Below, piece after piece: positions 1 to 8,251 of a stretch of DNA of 64,000 bases. Both the position numbers and the translations under genes were made by a program. The stretch's first letter is position 1. The number at the start of each line of letters is the position of its first letter. The notes under the pieces are model-generated. The model was not told the origin of the DNA and did no database searches. It saw nothing but the letters and a program-made list of their open reading frames with translations. Source of the DNA: DASXAI01 sp963798445 (GTDB lineage: Bacteria; Actinomycetota; Acidimicrobiia; Acidimicrobiales; Ilumatobacteraceae); the NCBI GenBank assembly GCA_963798445.1, contig CAWCTH010000005.1, positions 19,977-83,976 on the forward strand. Direction: 5' to 3'.

Positions 1-183
1 ACCGACATCTCGAAGGCCTGGGACCTAGCGGCCTTCGAGCAGCACGCCGCCAAGTACCCACTGGGTAGGGGTGGCCAACCCAACGAGGTGGTGGGTGCGG
101 CCCTCTACTTTGCTACGGCCGCCTCAAGCTTCACGACCGGTTCGATCCTTCGTGTCGACGGGGGTATGGGCGTCTCGTCCTGA
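1..183 (+). CDS. SDR-family oxidoreductase, C-terminal fragment
   Basis: The reading frame is open from the left edge and ends at TGA 181-183, giving about 60 residues. The text ...LGRGGQPNEVVGAALYF... followed by GSILRVDGGMGVSS is the usual C-terminus of classical FabG-like short-chain dehydrogenases: the substrate-loop helix, then the last beta strand ending VDGG. The catalytic Ser/Tyr/Lys and the Rossmann motif lie outside the window, so the substrate cannot be judged. It converges on the SDR gene at 232-1020. Confidence 0.85.
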   Translation, partial: TDISKAWDLAAFEQHAAKYPLGRGGQPNEVVGAALYFATAASSFTTGSILRVDGGMGVSS

Positions 184-231
184 GCCAGTCGACGACCCAC
201 TCGTGTTCGTACCGGTGGCGACGTTCGGGCG

Positions 232-1020
232 TCATGACGTCGCGCTGCCGCCATCGACGCTCCAGGCGACACCGGTGATGTTCGCCCCGGTTTCGCTCGC
301 CATGAGAACGGCGACAGCGGCGACCTGCTCGACGCTAGACAGCCGCTTCGTGGCCGAGTGCTTCACGAAGTCCTGGACGACGTCGTGGTACGTCCCGCCT
401 GTCGTGATCGCCAACTTCTCGCCGTTCCGAACAAAGGTGTCGGTCTCCACGGCACCCGGGCAGATCGCGTTGCACGTGATGCCGAGCTCGCCGTACTCGA
501 TGGCGACCGACTTCGTGAACCCGTGGAGCGCGTGCTTCGAGGTGACGTAGGGCGAAATAGCCGGCAGCGACGCCAGCTTGCCTTCTACGGAGGAAATGTT
601 GATGATCCGCCCCCACCGGCGAGCAACCATGGTGGCGAGCGCCTGGCGCGTCGCCCAGAACGCCGAGTACAGGTTGAGCACGACCCCGCTCTCCCAGCCC
701 TCGTCGGACAGCTCGTGAACCAAGTTGAACTCACTGGCGGCGCCGCCCACGTTGTTCACGAGCACATCGACCGTGCCGTAACTCTCGACGCACGCACGTA
801 TCGCCGCCGCCGCCTGAACCCGATCGGTCGCGTCGGCCGGCACGAACTGCGCCCGCTCCCCGACCCCGAGGTCGGCGAGCACCCTTGCGCCCCGCTCGGA
901 GGATCGCCCGCTGAGCGACACCGTCGCCCCAGCGTCGAGGAAGGCCCGTGCGATCCCCTTGCCGATCCCGTCCGTGCCGCCGGTGATCGCCGCGACCCGG
1001 CCTGCCATGGCTCCAACCAC
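232..1020 (-). CDS. SDR-family NAD(P)-dependent oxidoreductase
   Basis: A complete 262-residue classical short-chain dehydrogenase/reductase. The cofactor motif TGGTDGIG is at about residues 13-20, the structural NNVGG follows, and the catalytic set is visible as INISS...YVTSK. The C-terminus has the family ending (GVAWSVDGG). GTG at 1020 is preferred because AAGGGGGG lies about 5 nt upstream; an internal ATG at 1008 has only a poorly spaced GGAG. A consensus-like promoter (TTGACG, 17 nt, TATCGT) lies directly upstream. Substrate unknown; such genes act on alcohols, sugars or acyl chains. Confidence 0.9.
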   Translation of the reverse strand: MVGAMAGRVAAITGGTDGIGKGIARAFLDAGATVSLSGRSSERGARVLADLGVGERAQFVPADATDRVQAAAAIRACVESYGTVDVLVNNVGGAASEFNLVHELSDEGWESGVVLNLYSAFWATRQALATMVARRWGRIINISSVEGKLASLPAISPYVTSKHALHGFTKSVAIEYGELGITCNAICPGAVETDTFVRNGEKLAITTGGTYHDVVQDFVKHSATKRLSSVEQVAAVAVLMASETGANITGVAWSVDGGSATS

Positions 1021-1047
1021 GTGGCCCCCCTTCCGTGATTTCCGGCG

Positions 1048-1076
1048 ACGATAACGCAGCAGGACCGGGCCGTCAA
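1048..1076 (-). promoter_or_regulatory. Sigma-70-like promoter of the SDR gene
   Basis: On the minus strand, -35 TTGACG (1076-1071) and -10 TATCGT (1053-1048) are 17 nt apart. The predicted transcript start near 1041 is about 20 nt upstream of the GTG at 1020. A 12-bp perfect palindrome abuts the -35 on its upstream side. Confidence 0.55.
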
Positions 1077-1080
1077 TAGT

Positions 1081-1092
1081 TCATCATGATGA
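1081..1092. promoter_or_regulatory. Palindrome TCATCATGATGA, candidate operator
   Basis: A perfect 12-bp palindrome in the divergent spacer between the SDR gene and the small ORF, 4 bp upstream of the SDR -35 box. A related imperfect palindrome (TCAT-A-ATGA) lies at 1150-1158. Regulator unknown. Confidence 0.35.
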
Positions 1093-1139
1093 TCTCCATG
1101 GATGTCGCCGGCCTGGCTCAGCGCCCCGTCGCCCGGAGG

Positions 1140-1168
1140 TTGACTCGATTCATAATGAGGAATAGGGT
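1140..1168 (+). promoter_or_regulatory. Sigma-70-like promoter with palindrome in the spacer
   Basis: -35 TTGACT (1140-1145), 17-nt spacer, -10 TAGGGT (1163-1168), reading toward the small ORF at 1226. The spacer contains TCATAATGA (1150-1158), so a bound protein would occlude RNA polymerase. Confidence 0.45.
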
Positions 1169-1225
1169 GAGCAGGGACGCGGTGGCTGGCCCTTGTGCCG
1201 AGGCCGCGACTGGAGGGTCAGCGCT

Positions 1226-1396
1226 GTGCGTAGGTGGATCAACGACCTGACTGGGGAGCAACTCGACGAGGACCAGCTCAGTCAGCTTCGCGAGCGTGCC
1301 CACCGCCTGTACGAAGCCAACGTCCACATCTTCGAGGATGAGGATGAGGCGGTGCTGGCCTTGGGTTTCGTGCTCGCCCACGAGCGCCGTACATAG
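1226..1396 (+). CDS. Small hypothetical protein (56 aa)
   Basis: I do not recognise this protein. It is supported by a GTG start with GGAGGG (1212-1217) 8 nt upstream, a promoter at 1140-1168, and a natural amphipathic composition: VRRWINDLTGEQLDEDQLSQ, then an acidic run FEDEDEAVLALGF and a short basic tail. It is probably helical and soluble, with no cysteines or membrane segment. An ATG further upstream (1193) has no ribosome-binding site. It could be a small regulator or a stand-alone helix-hairpin protein, but nothing fixes the function. Confidence 0.45.
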   Translation: MRRWINDLTGEQLDEDQLSQLRERAHRLYEANVHIFEDEDEAVLALGFVLAHERRT

Positions 1397-1561
1397 CTGG
1401 CCGAGGATCGTGTGGACCACCGTGGCCCACGCCGACTCGGCGGGGGGACGGCCGGCGCTCCACCGCAGGTATCAGGGTTGACATTGCTCATGATGTTCTT
1501 TTCGACGGACTTCCCGCATCCCACCAGCATGTCGCCACTTCGACCGAGGCAGCCGGCGCGG

Positions 1562-2447
1562 TCAGGAGTGGTCAATACCTAGTGCTTCGGCGGTGGACTT
1601 GAGTGATCGCCGCTTGTGCTCCAGATCGCCTTCACGGGGCCACAGCTGATCGGCCCACACCAGGACGTGCTCGAAACCCGCGGTCTCGTAGCGGCGCAGT
1701 TCGGCGGAGTCGGCTCGGGCGACGCGCACGAATATCGGGAAGGGGGTGTCCTGGCCGCCGGCGGCCCGGTGCTCGAGCACGCGATCGCGGAGCCGTACCG
1801 CTTCCTCGAACGACGGCGTACCGGAACTGAACCATCCGTCACCCAGGGCGGCCGCTCGACGTAGAGCGCGGCTCGGTGTTCCCGCCCAAGATCAGCGGAA
1901 CGTCTACCGGCTGGGCCGTGACTTGGACCCGGTCGAAGGAGAACAGGGGGCCATCGTGGGAGAACTGCCTGGCGCTCCACGCGTCCCGCAGGATCGCGAT
2001 CGTTTCGTCCATGCGGCCCGCTCGGTCGTCGAAAGGCACGTCGAGCGCGTCGAACTCTTCACGCAACCAGCCGGATCCGACCCCGAGCAGGAACCGTCCG
2101 TCGGCCGCGTTCTGGAGGGTGATGGTCATGCGTGCGGTGATCAGCGGGTGGCGGAGGGGAAGGATGAAGATCCCGGTGGCCAGCCGTAGCCGGCTGGTCG
2201 CCGCCGCGCAGGCGGCCAACGCGACGAGCGGATCGATCAGTGTCGTGGATGGGTCGACGATGGGCCCGGTGTGATGCTGGTGTGCGGTGTCACCGGTGGT
2301 GGGATGATCGCTCTCGTAGTCGAGCGGCAGGACGATGTGCTCGCCGAGCCAGAGGGAGTCGAAACCGAACTCATCAGCGGCGACCGCCAACCGCACCAGT
2401 TCCGCGGCCGAGATGTCGTAGGCCGACAAGCCGATGCGCAGACTCAT
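1562..2447 (-). CDS. LLM-class (F420-type) oxidoreductase, frameshifted
   Basis: Luciferase-like monooxygenase fold, about 294 residues once one frameshift is bridged. It begins MSLRIGLSAYDISAAELVRL, then gives the family segments FGFDSLWLGEHI, RLRLATGIFILPLRHP, GRFLLGVGSGW and EEFDALDVPFDDRAGRMDE, all typical of coenzyme F420-dependent actinobacterial enzymes. After LILGGNTEP the frame changes near 1868 (GCGCGG on the plus strand); the correct continuation ALRRAAALGDGWFSSG is in the next frame, equivalent to one extra base. It lies 94 bp downstream of the FadR-type regulator on the same strand and may be co-transcribed with it. Substrate unknown. Confidence 0.8.
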
Positions 2448-2493
2448 CGCCCGACCTTGTCCAGCGGCTCGCCGCGAGTCGTCGCGCCGGCAA

Positions 2494-2510
2494 CGCCGTT
2501 GACAACGGCG
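2494..2510. promoter_or_regulatory. 17-bp perfect palindrome in the regulator-LLM spacer
   Basis: Arms CGCCGTTG and CAACGGCG flank a single central base. It sits between the regulator stop (2542) and the LLM start (2447). With no U-tract it is more likely an operator or weak hairpin than an intrinsic terminator. Its core resembles the TTGTCA half of the palindrome at 7598-7609. Confidence 0.35.
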
Positions 2511-2541
2511 GCCTTGGTGTCGTCGGAGCGGCGACGCGGCG

Positions 2542-3399
2542 TCACTGCCACTCGATGAGGTCGTCAAACCGCGGCCCGAGGTGCTCTCCGGCGGAGCGGG
2601 CGACGGCGCTGATGTGCTCCTCCATGATCGACGATGCCTGGTCGGCGAGACCGGCCACGATGGCAACGGCGATGCGCCGATGGTCGTCGCCGAGGTCGCG
2701 TCCCAAACTGCGCGGGTCGTCGGTGACGACGACGTGGTGGCTCACGATCTGCCCCATCGTCTGGAGCGTGATCTCGAGGACCCGGTTCTGGACGAGTGAG
2801 GCCACCCGAGCGTGGAAGGACATGTGCGTCTGCATGTACGCCGTGACATCGGCGTCGGCGTCGCTGGAGCCATTTCGATCCTGAAGGTAGGGCAGCATTG
2901 CCGCCAAGCGGGTTTCGGCGTGCGGGTTGCGGGCGGCCCGACCGGCCAGCAGGGACTCGGCGAGGACCCAGGCCTCTGACAGCTCCCGGTAGGTCGCGCC
3001 AGCCATGTGGTAGTACAACGTCGAGATCCGCCCGAGGTTGGCGGGGTCGACCGTGCAAACGCTTGGTCCACCGCCGGGTCCGCGGCGGATGGCGATGAGG
3101 CCCTGGACTTCGAGGAGCCGGAGGGCTTCGCGGAGCGATTCGCGACTGACAGCGTATTCCTCGACCATCGCCGCCTCCGAGGACAGGGCATCACCCGGCT
3201 GGCGTCCTTGCCGAACGATGTCCCGAACAAGATCCCGGGCGACCGTCTCGGCCCGCTTGGGCGGCCGGGTGAGCCCGGTGCCAGGCGCGATGGGAATCGC
3301 AACGTGAGCGGGAGGGTCGGCCCTGCCGGAGGACGACTGGTCACCAGCCGACACCCAATCGACAAGATCAACGATTCCCTGCGTCCGTCGCTTCGCCAT
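2542..3399 (-). CDS. GntR-family (FadR subfamily) transcriptional regulator
   Basis: 285 residues. After a ~45-residue non-conserved leader comes a winged helix (residues ~48-115): RAETVARDLVRDIVRQ, then PGDALSSEAAMVEEYAVSRE, SLREALRLLEVQGL and IAIRRGPGGG, the GntR recognition helix and wing. The C-terminal ~165 residues form the all-helical FadR ligand domain with candidate metal ligands (D..H in MQTHMSFHARVA, HEE-type helix MEEHISAVARSAGEH). It is flanked by the ABC importer and the LLM gene, all on the same strand, so it probably controls them in response to the imported compound. Start: TAGTAT lies 7 nt before the ATG, a leaderless arrangement. Confidence 0.88.
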   Translation of the reverse strand: MAKRRTQGIVDLVDWVSAGDQSSSGRADPPAHVAIPIAPGTGLTRPPKRAETVARDLVRDIVRQGRQPGDALSSEAAMVEEYAVSRESLREALRLLEVQGLIAIRRGPGGGPSVCTVDPANLGRISTLYYHMAGATYRELSEAWVLAESLLAGRAARNPHAETRLAAMLPYLQDRNGSSDADADVTAYMQTHMSFHARVASLVQNRVLEITLQTMGQIVSHHVVVTDDPRSLGRDLGDDHRRIAVAIVAGLADQASSIMEEHISAVARSAGEHLGPRFDDLIEWQ

Positions 3400-3406
3400 G
3401 AATCAA

Positions 3407-3412
3407 ATACTA
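3407..3412 (-). promoter_or_regulatory. -10 box TAGTAT of leaderless regulator gene
   Basis: TAGTAT on the minus strand, 7 nt upstream of ATG 3399, would place the transcript start at or next to the start codon. It fits the TAnnnT-N6-8-start pattern found at many genes here. Confidence 0.5.
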
Positions 3413-3463
3413 CCGATCGACTCTGTCCCGATTGAGACAATCGTACCCACGAATCTTGCCACC

Positions 3464-5093
3464 TCACAGGCTGCTCAGCGCCTTGCTGCCGCCGATGATG
3501 ACGGCGACGATGACGCCGATGGCCGTCACGAAGGACATGATGAGGGCGATGGCGGCGACGAGGGGATAGCTGCCGTTCGTCCAGTAGTCGAACAAAACGG
3601 TGCCCATCACCTGCGTTGTCGACGATCGTACGAGCACGGAGGCCGCGAATTCGTGGGTGAGCAGCACGAACATGAGCGCGGCGGCGCCACCGAGCGCCGA
3701 GCGCAGCAGCGGCACGACGACCTTGACGTTGGCTCCGACCACCCCCGACCCGCTGACGCGCGCCGCCTCCACGTAGCCGTCGCCGAGCGACACCAGGGCG
3801 GCGAGCTGCATGCGAGTCGCGAACGGAAGCATCAGCGTCACATAGACGAGCACGATCACCCAGCGGGTGCCGTACAGCACGAGCGGGCCCTCCGTGTACG
3901 TGAGGAGGAATCCGGCGCCGAACAGGACGGCGGGAACACCGAGGGGGATGGAGACCAGGAAGTCGGCGGCGGTGCGCAGCAGCCGGTAACGCGTCCCGCG
4001 CAGGACAATCGAGGCGGCGACGAAGCCGATGGGCAGGCAGATCAGCACGGCGAGCAGCGAGATCGTGACGCTGTTGTAGACGGCCTGGGTGACGTTGGAC
4101 TGATCGAAGATCTCGCGATAGTTATCGAGGGTGAAGCTGCCGACGTCGATCTTGGCGCTCCAGAACCGGGTGAGCGACACGATGACCAACGCCCCGACCG
4201 GCAGGATGGTCGCCACGGTCGTGTAGGCCACGAGCGCGACGGCCGCCCACCGTGACGGGCGTCCCGGGGCGCGAAAGGATTTGCCGCCGTGGGTGACGAA
4301 CCGGCGCTGGTCGCCCAGCAGCATCTTCTGCAACATGACCACCACCACGCCGAACACGAGCAGGGTGGAACCGAGGGCGGCGGCGGTGCCGTAGGCCACC
4401 GGCGTCTGCGACATCTCGCGGTAGATCTCGGTGGTGACGACGTTGATGCCGGCGGTGCTGCCCAGGAGGAGCGGGGCGGTGAACTGGCCCAGACCGAGCA
4501 GGAGAGCGATACCGCCGCCGTAGATGAGCGTGGGCCGCAGTAGCGGCAGCGTCACCCGGAAGAACACACCCCACGGTGAGGACCCGGCCACCTGCGCCGC
4601 CTCGAGGTGTTCCGCGCTCGATGCTCTCGAAGCCGGCGCTGACGAAGAGATAGACGAACGCAGTCAGGCCCAGACCAGTGATGATCACGATCCACGGCAC
4701 GGTGTAGATGTCGATCGGGCCTTCTTCGAGTCCTGACCACCACGGCAGGGTGCGCAGGGCGGCGTTCAGGTAGCCCGGGCGCGGCGACAGCAGGAACGCC
4801 CATCCGACGACGCTGGCTATCGCGGGCACCACGATTGGGAGGACGGGGATGATGCGCAGGATTCGCAAGCGCGGCGGGAGCCGGCTGGCGCACCATGCCA
4901 GGAAGGTGCCGAGCACGAGGGCGATCGCCAGCGAACCAAGGGCCAACTCGACAGTGGTGAGGATGGTGTCCCCGATGCCAGGCTTCGTGAACGCGGCGCG
5001 GTAGCCCTCGGCGCCATCGGCAAACGCCTTCGATTGGAGCCGGACGAGCGGTTCCAACACGAAGTAGCCGAGGGCACCGATGAAGACGATCAA
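3464..5093 (-). CDS. ABC transporter double permease (Fe3+-type), frameshifted
   Basis: A two-domain permease of about 540 residues with ~12 membrane segments, as in AfuB/FbpB/ThiP-type importers. Two EAA loops are visible: HLEAAQVAGSSPWGVFFRVTLP in the first half (split by the frameshift) and YVEAARVSGSGVVG in the second. The frame breaks near 4615 (CCGCGCTC on the plus strand) just before the first EAA loop and is restored by removing one base. The start is uncertain: TTG 5093 is the first start in the N-terminal frame, but upstream codons back to the ATPase stop (5178) also read as protein, so a second indel near 5150 with GTG 5175 is possible. It is the last gene of the importer operon. 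Confidence 0.8.
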
Positions 5094-5177
5094 GCCGACC
5101 GGTTTCGCGATGGACCGGGCGACGGATCGGGCGTCGATGCCGCCCGTGCGCGCCGGCGACGGTGCCGGTGACCACGC

Positions 5178-6362
5178 TCAGACCTCGACTTTCTCGGCGA
5201 CGACGACGCTGCTCAGATCCGGGACGGCTTCCCCGACCGCTTCGGCGTCGGCGGTGCGGTCCGCGCCGGCGGGGTAGATCATGGCGTCAGTGGGCCGGAA
5301 CGACATGACGACCGGATCGCCCGGGCCGAGGCGACGGGCCCAGCTCCCGGAGTCGCCGCTCGAGATGCGCGCCTGCAGTCGCTTGTCCCCGAGCAGGACG
5401 ACGACGTCCATGTGCCGACCGGCGTACTCCGAGTCGACGACCGTCGCGTTCGCTGTGGCGTGCCCGCCCGGCGGCTCCGCTTCTGTGGGGTGCAGGCAGA
5501 CGTCCTCGCTGCGGAGCCGAACAGCCATCGCCGTTGCGGTGGGAACCGACTGGACGGGCGCACCGGCGAGCAGCCGGCCGTCGGCCACCCATGCACCATC
5601 GACGTACTCGCACACGAGCCGGTTCGACATCCCGAGGAATGCGGCGACGTACTCGGTCGCCGGACGCTCGTAGACGCGCTCGGGGGTGTCGTACTGCTCG
5701 ATGCGGCCCTGACGCATCACCGCCAGACGGTCGCCCAGGGCGAGCGCCTCGGACTGGTCATGGGTGACGAACACCGCCGTGAACCCGAGCCGAGTGTGCA
5801 ACTCGTGGATCTCGGCCCGGACCTGGTCACGCAGGCGGGCATCGAGATTGCTCAACGGCTCGTCGAACAGCACCAGCTCCGGCCGGGCGACGAGACCCCG
5901 AGCGAGCGCCACGCGCTGCTGCTGTCCACCGCTGAGCTGTGCTGGATACCGGTCGAGCAGGGGGCCGCAATCGACGAGATCGGCTGTCTCCTCGACCCAT
6001 CCGGCCTTCAGACCCTGCTTGAGCTTGCGCGCCCGCAGCGGGTAGGCGATGTTCTTGCGCACCGTCATGTGCGGCCACAAGGCATACGACTGGAACACCA
6101 TCCCGACGTTGCGCTTGTCCGGGGAGAGATTCACCCTTCCCGCCGCGTCGAACACCGTGGTATCCCCAAAGGCGATCCGTCCAGCGCTCGGTGTCTCGAG
6201 CCCGGCGAGGCAACGCAGCGCCGTCGTCTTCCCGCAGCCGCTGGGACCGAGGAGGATGAGGAACTCACCCTCCTCGATCCTCAGGCCGAGGTCATCGACC
6301 GCCTTCGTCGGCGGGTTGCCGTGAAAATGCTTCACCAAACCCTCGATGGTCACACGGGACAC
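5178..6362 (-). CDS. ABC transporter ATP-binding protein (Fe3+/spermidine-type)
   Basis: A 394-residue nucleotide-binding subunit. Walker A GPSGCGKT is at residues 39-46; then the Q-loop (VFQSYALWPHMTV), signature LSGGQQQR, Walker B LVLFDEPLSNLD and switch VFVTHDQ. The last ~140 residues form a TOBE-type regulatory domain, as in PotA/FbpC. GTG 6362 is chosen because GAGG lies ~7 nt upstream; the longer open frame to 6458 has no such site and overlaps the binding-protein gene. It sits 49 bp after the binding-protein gene and is followed directly by the permease. Confidence 0.9.
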   Translation of the reverse strand: MSRVTIEGLVKHFHGNPPTKAVDDLGLRIEEGEFLILLGPSGCGKTTALRCLAGLETPSAGRIAFGDTTVFDAAGRVNLSPDKRNVGMVFQSYALWPHMTVRKNIAYPLRARKLKQGLKAGWVEETADLVDCGPLLDRYPAQLSGGQQQRVALARGLVARPELVLFDEPLSNLDARLRDQVRAEIHELHTRLGFTAVFVTHDQSEALALGDRLAVMRQGRIEQYDTPERVYERPATEYVAAFLGMSNRLVCEYVDGAWVADGRLLAGAPVQSVPTATAMAVRLRSEDVCLHPTEAEPPGGHATANATVVDSEYAGRHMDVVVLLGDKRLQARISSGDSGSWARRLGPGDPVVMSFRPTDAMIYPAGADRTADAEAVGEAVPDLSSVVVAEKVEV

Positions 6363-6411
6363 AGCGTTACCTCGGTTTCGTGGAAAGGGATCACCCAGCC
6401 GCTGCCGCCGA

Positions 6412-7558
6412 CTACTTGAACATCGCGTCCCACTTCGCCTGGTAGGCGGCCACCACATCGGGCGTCAGCTTCGTCAGATCCTGCTTGGCCACCTTGTCCA
6501 CCGTGGTGACCGCCCCAGTGATGTCCGGCAGCACCGACGCCGACTTGCGGGCCAACGCCTCCTGACCCTCCTTGGTGATCATGAAGTCGGCCAGGACCTG
6601 GGCGGCATTGGGATGAGGTGCCGCCTTCAGGATGACCGTGTTGAAGCGCGCTCCCCACACCTTGTCGGGCAGTCCGTAGTCAACCGGCGCGCCTTTCGCT
6701 TTCTCGTCCACCAGCGGCCCCGCGTAGACCGTCGCCGCTATCTCACCTGATGTCAGCGCTTGCGCCATCGGGAGCCCACTCGGATAGATCTTCGGCTTCT
6801 GGGCGGCCAGCTTGGTCAGGTAATCGGGACCCATCTGCGCCTCGAGGAATTGATAGAAGTCGACGAGGACGGTCGACGTGTGGACATCGATCACCCCGAC
6901 CTTGCCCCCTGCCAGCTCGGGATCGAGCGCGTCGGCGTAGCCCTTCATGCCCGTTCGAGTACCGGTCGGTGTTCCAGGCGTACCCGAAGACAGCGGCGGT
7001 CGAGACGAACTGCGTACCATCAGCCGACACGTTGGACGCCTTGTCGTATGCCGGGTCATCGAACGCCGGGCCCGTCGGTGCCACGAACATCCCCTTGGCC
7101 GCGTTATCCACGCCCCACTGGGAACTGGCGAAGGCAAAGACGTCCGCCACGTTCTTGCCCGTCTGATTCTCCGCGTCAACCTTGGGAATGAGCTCGGAGT
7201 CGATGCCGCGCACGACCTCCAAGGTGATCCCGTACTTGTCCTTGAACTTGGCGGCGAGATCGTTCAGTACGTCCAAACCCTGGCTGGAGTAGATCGTGAC
7301 CGCGCCCTCTTGCTTGGCCTTGGCCACGATGGCGTCCCACGCCGCGGTATCGGCCGCTGCTCCGGTTGTCGCCGCGGACCCACCAGCCGACGACGCTGCC
7401 GTGGTTGCCGAAGCGGCGGTCGTCGCCGGAGCCGCGGCCGTCGTCGCTGCTCCGCTCGTGGTCTTGTTGTCGCCGCCGCAGGCGGCGGCGATGAACGCCA
7501 GTACGGCCAATACTGCCAACCAGCCGATGGGACGTGGAGATTTCATACGTCGATGCAT
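6412..7558 (-). CDS. ABC importer solute-binding lipoprotein, frameshifted
   Basis: About 381 residues after bridging one indel. The N-terminus is a lipoprotein signal (WLAVLAVLAFIAAAC, Cys27) followed by a low-complexity Ala/Thr/Ser tether. The mature part WDAIVAKAKQEGAVTIYSSQ and EVVRGIDSELIPKVDAE is typical of family-1 binding proteins of the AfuA/FbpA Fe3+ type, which also includes binders of other small anions. The frame changes near 6951 (CCC run) and resumes as MKGYADALDPELAGGKVGV. It is the first gene of the importer operon; GGGGGA lies 4-5 nt before the ATG. The ligand is not certain. Confidence 0.82.
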
Positions 7559-7597
7559 CGTTCCCCCGGTCCGAGCGGCGATCTGGCGCCGCGCTAT

Positions 7598-7609
7598 TTG
7601 TCATGACAA
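7598..7609. promoter_or_regulatory. Palindrome TTGTCATGACAA, candidate FadR-type operator
   Basis: A perfect 12-bp palindrome about 40 bp upstream of the importer's first gene, overlapping the predicted -10. FadR-subfamily operators are short palindromes with GT...AC cores, so the regulator encoded at 2542-3399 is the obvious candidate. That assignment is inference. Confidence 0.45.
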
Positions 7610-7636
7610 TAAGATCGACGGGACGCCGTATGTCAA
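7606..7636 (-). promoter_or_regulatory. Candidate promoter of the ABC importer operon
   Basis: -35 TTGACA (7636-7631) and -10 TATTGT (7611-7606) on the minus strand, 19 nt apart (18 if the -10 is read as TTATTG). The -10 overlaps the 7598-7609 palindrome, suggesting repression by occlusion. Confidence 0.4.
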
Positions 7637-8124
7637 GGGTCACAGCGACGCGATTCCTCATCATGTACTCGTTCAGACCGGGAAGGGCGGGCGCGACCGT
7701 CGATGGACCGGCATGCCGGTGGTGGCCGCGGTGTGGCGCCGCCGGCGAGGACGCACCACGCCAAGCCCGGCGCGATGCACGGTTCGAAGACGATGTGGCC
7801 GAGTAGGCCCTGGAGCCGGGCGACGGCGCTTGGGCGATTCTCGGCCTTCGCCATGCTGGCGTCGAGAAGACTCGGCCCGAACACGCGTGAGACACCGGCG
7901 GGCACGCGGCCGAGGCCTGGAACCAGTGGCCGTGGGTGGCCGCTTGTGGGGCGTCGATGGTGCTCCTGCTGCGGCGGGCTAGGTCTGCAAGCAGCCTCCT
8001 CTCCCACACCTCTCCCACAGTGTCCCGGCAAATGCCGGTCAAAGATGTCAAACGGTCAACGACCGTAAGAAGCCATGATGCCTCGACCAGGACATTCACC
8101 CAGCTCAGTGGCTGGATCCAGCAG
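7637..8124. other. Gene-poor stretch next to tRNA-Arg
   Basis: About 490 bases between the importer promoter and the tRNA 3' end. No reading frame here has a plausible start, ribosome-binding site and protein-like composition. The minus strand contains stretches that could be degraded coding sequence, but I could not match them to any family. No copy of the tRNA 3' end is visible nearby, so there is no direct sign of an integrated element. Confidence 0.4.
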
Positions 8125-8196
8125 CGCCCTCGGCAGGATTCGAACCTGCGCACACGGCTCCGGAGGCCGATGCTCTATCCCCTGAGCTACGAGGGC
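8125..8196 (-). tRNA. tRNA-Arg (anticodon CCG)
   Basis: A 72-nt cloverleaf on the minus strand. The acceptor stem GCCCTCG/CGAGGGC is perfect. The D arm is GCTC/GAGC, the anticodon stem CGGC/GCCG with loop CTCCGGA (anticodon CCG), and the T arm GCAGG-TTCGAAT-CCTGC. The discriminator is G and CCA is not encoded. Confidence 0.95.
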
Positions 8197-8251
8197 GGGG
8201 CCGGAAGATGGTAGCCGCCGTTCGCCGCCCGGCATGGTCTGGTCGGCGTCG

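Noticed and set aside
1278..1575. Minus-strand frames of 68-100 residues around the small ORF
   Set aside because: They lack ribosome-binding sites, and the plus-strand 56-aa frame has a promoter and Shine-Dalgarno.
7637..8124. Integrase or phage remnant beside tRNA-Arg
   Set aside because: Minus-strand frames here have no recognisable integrase motif and no tRNA 3'-end duplication is visible.
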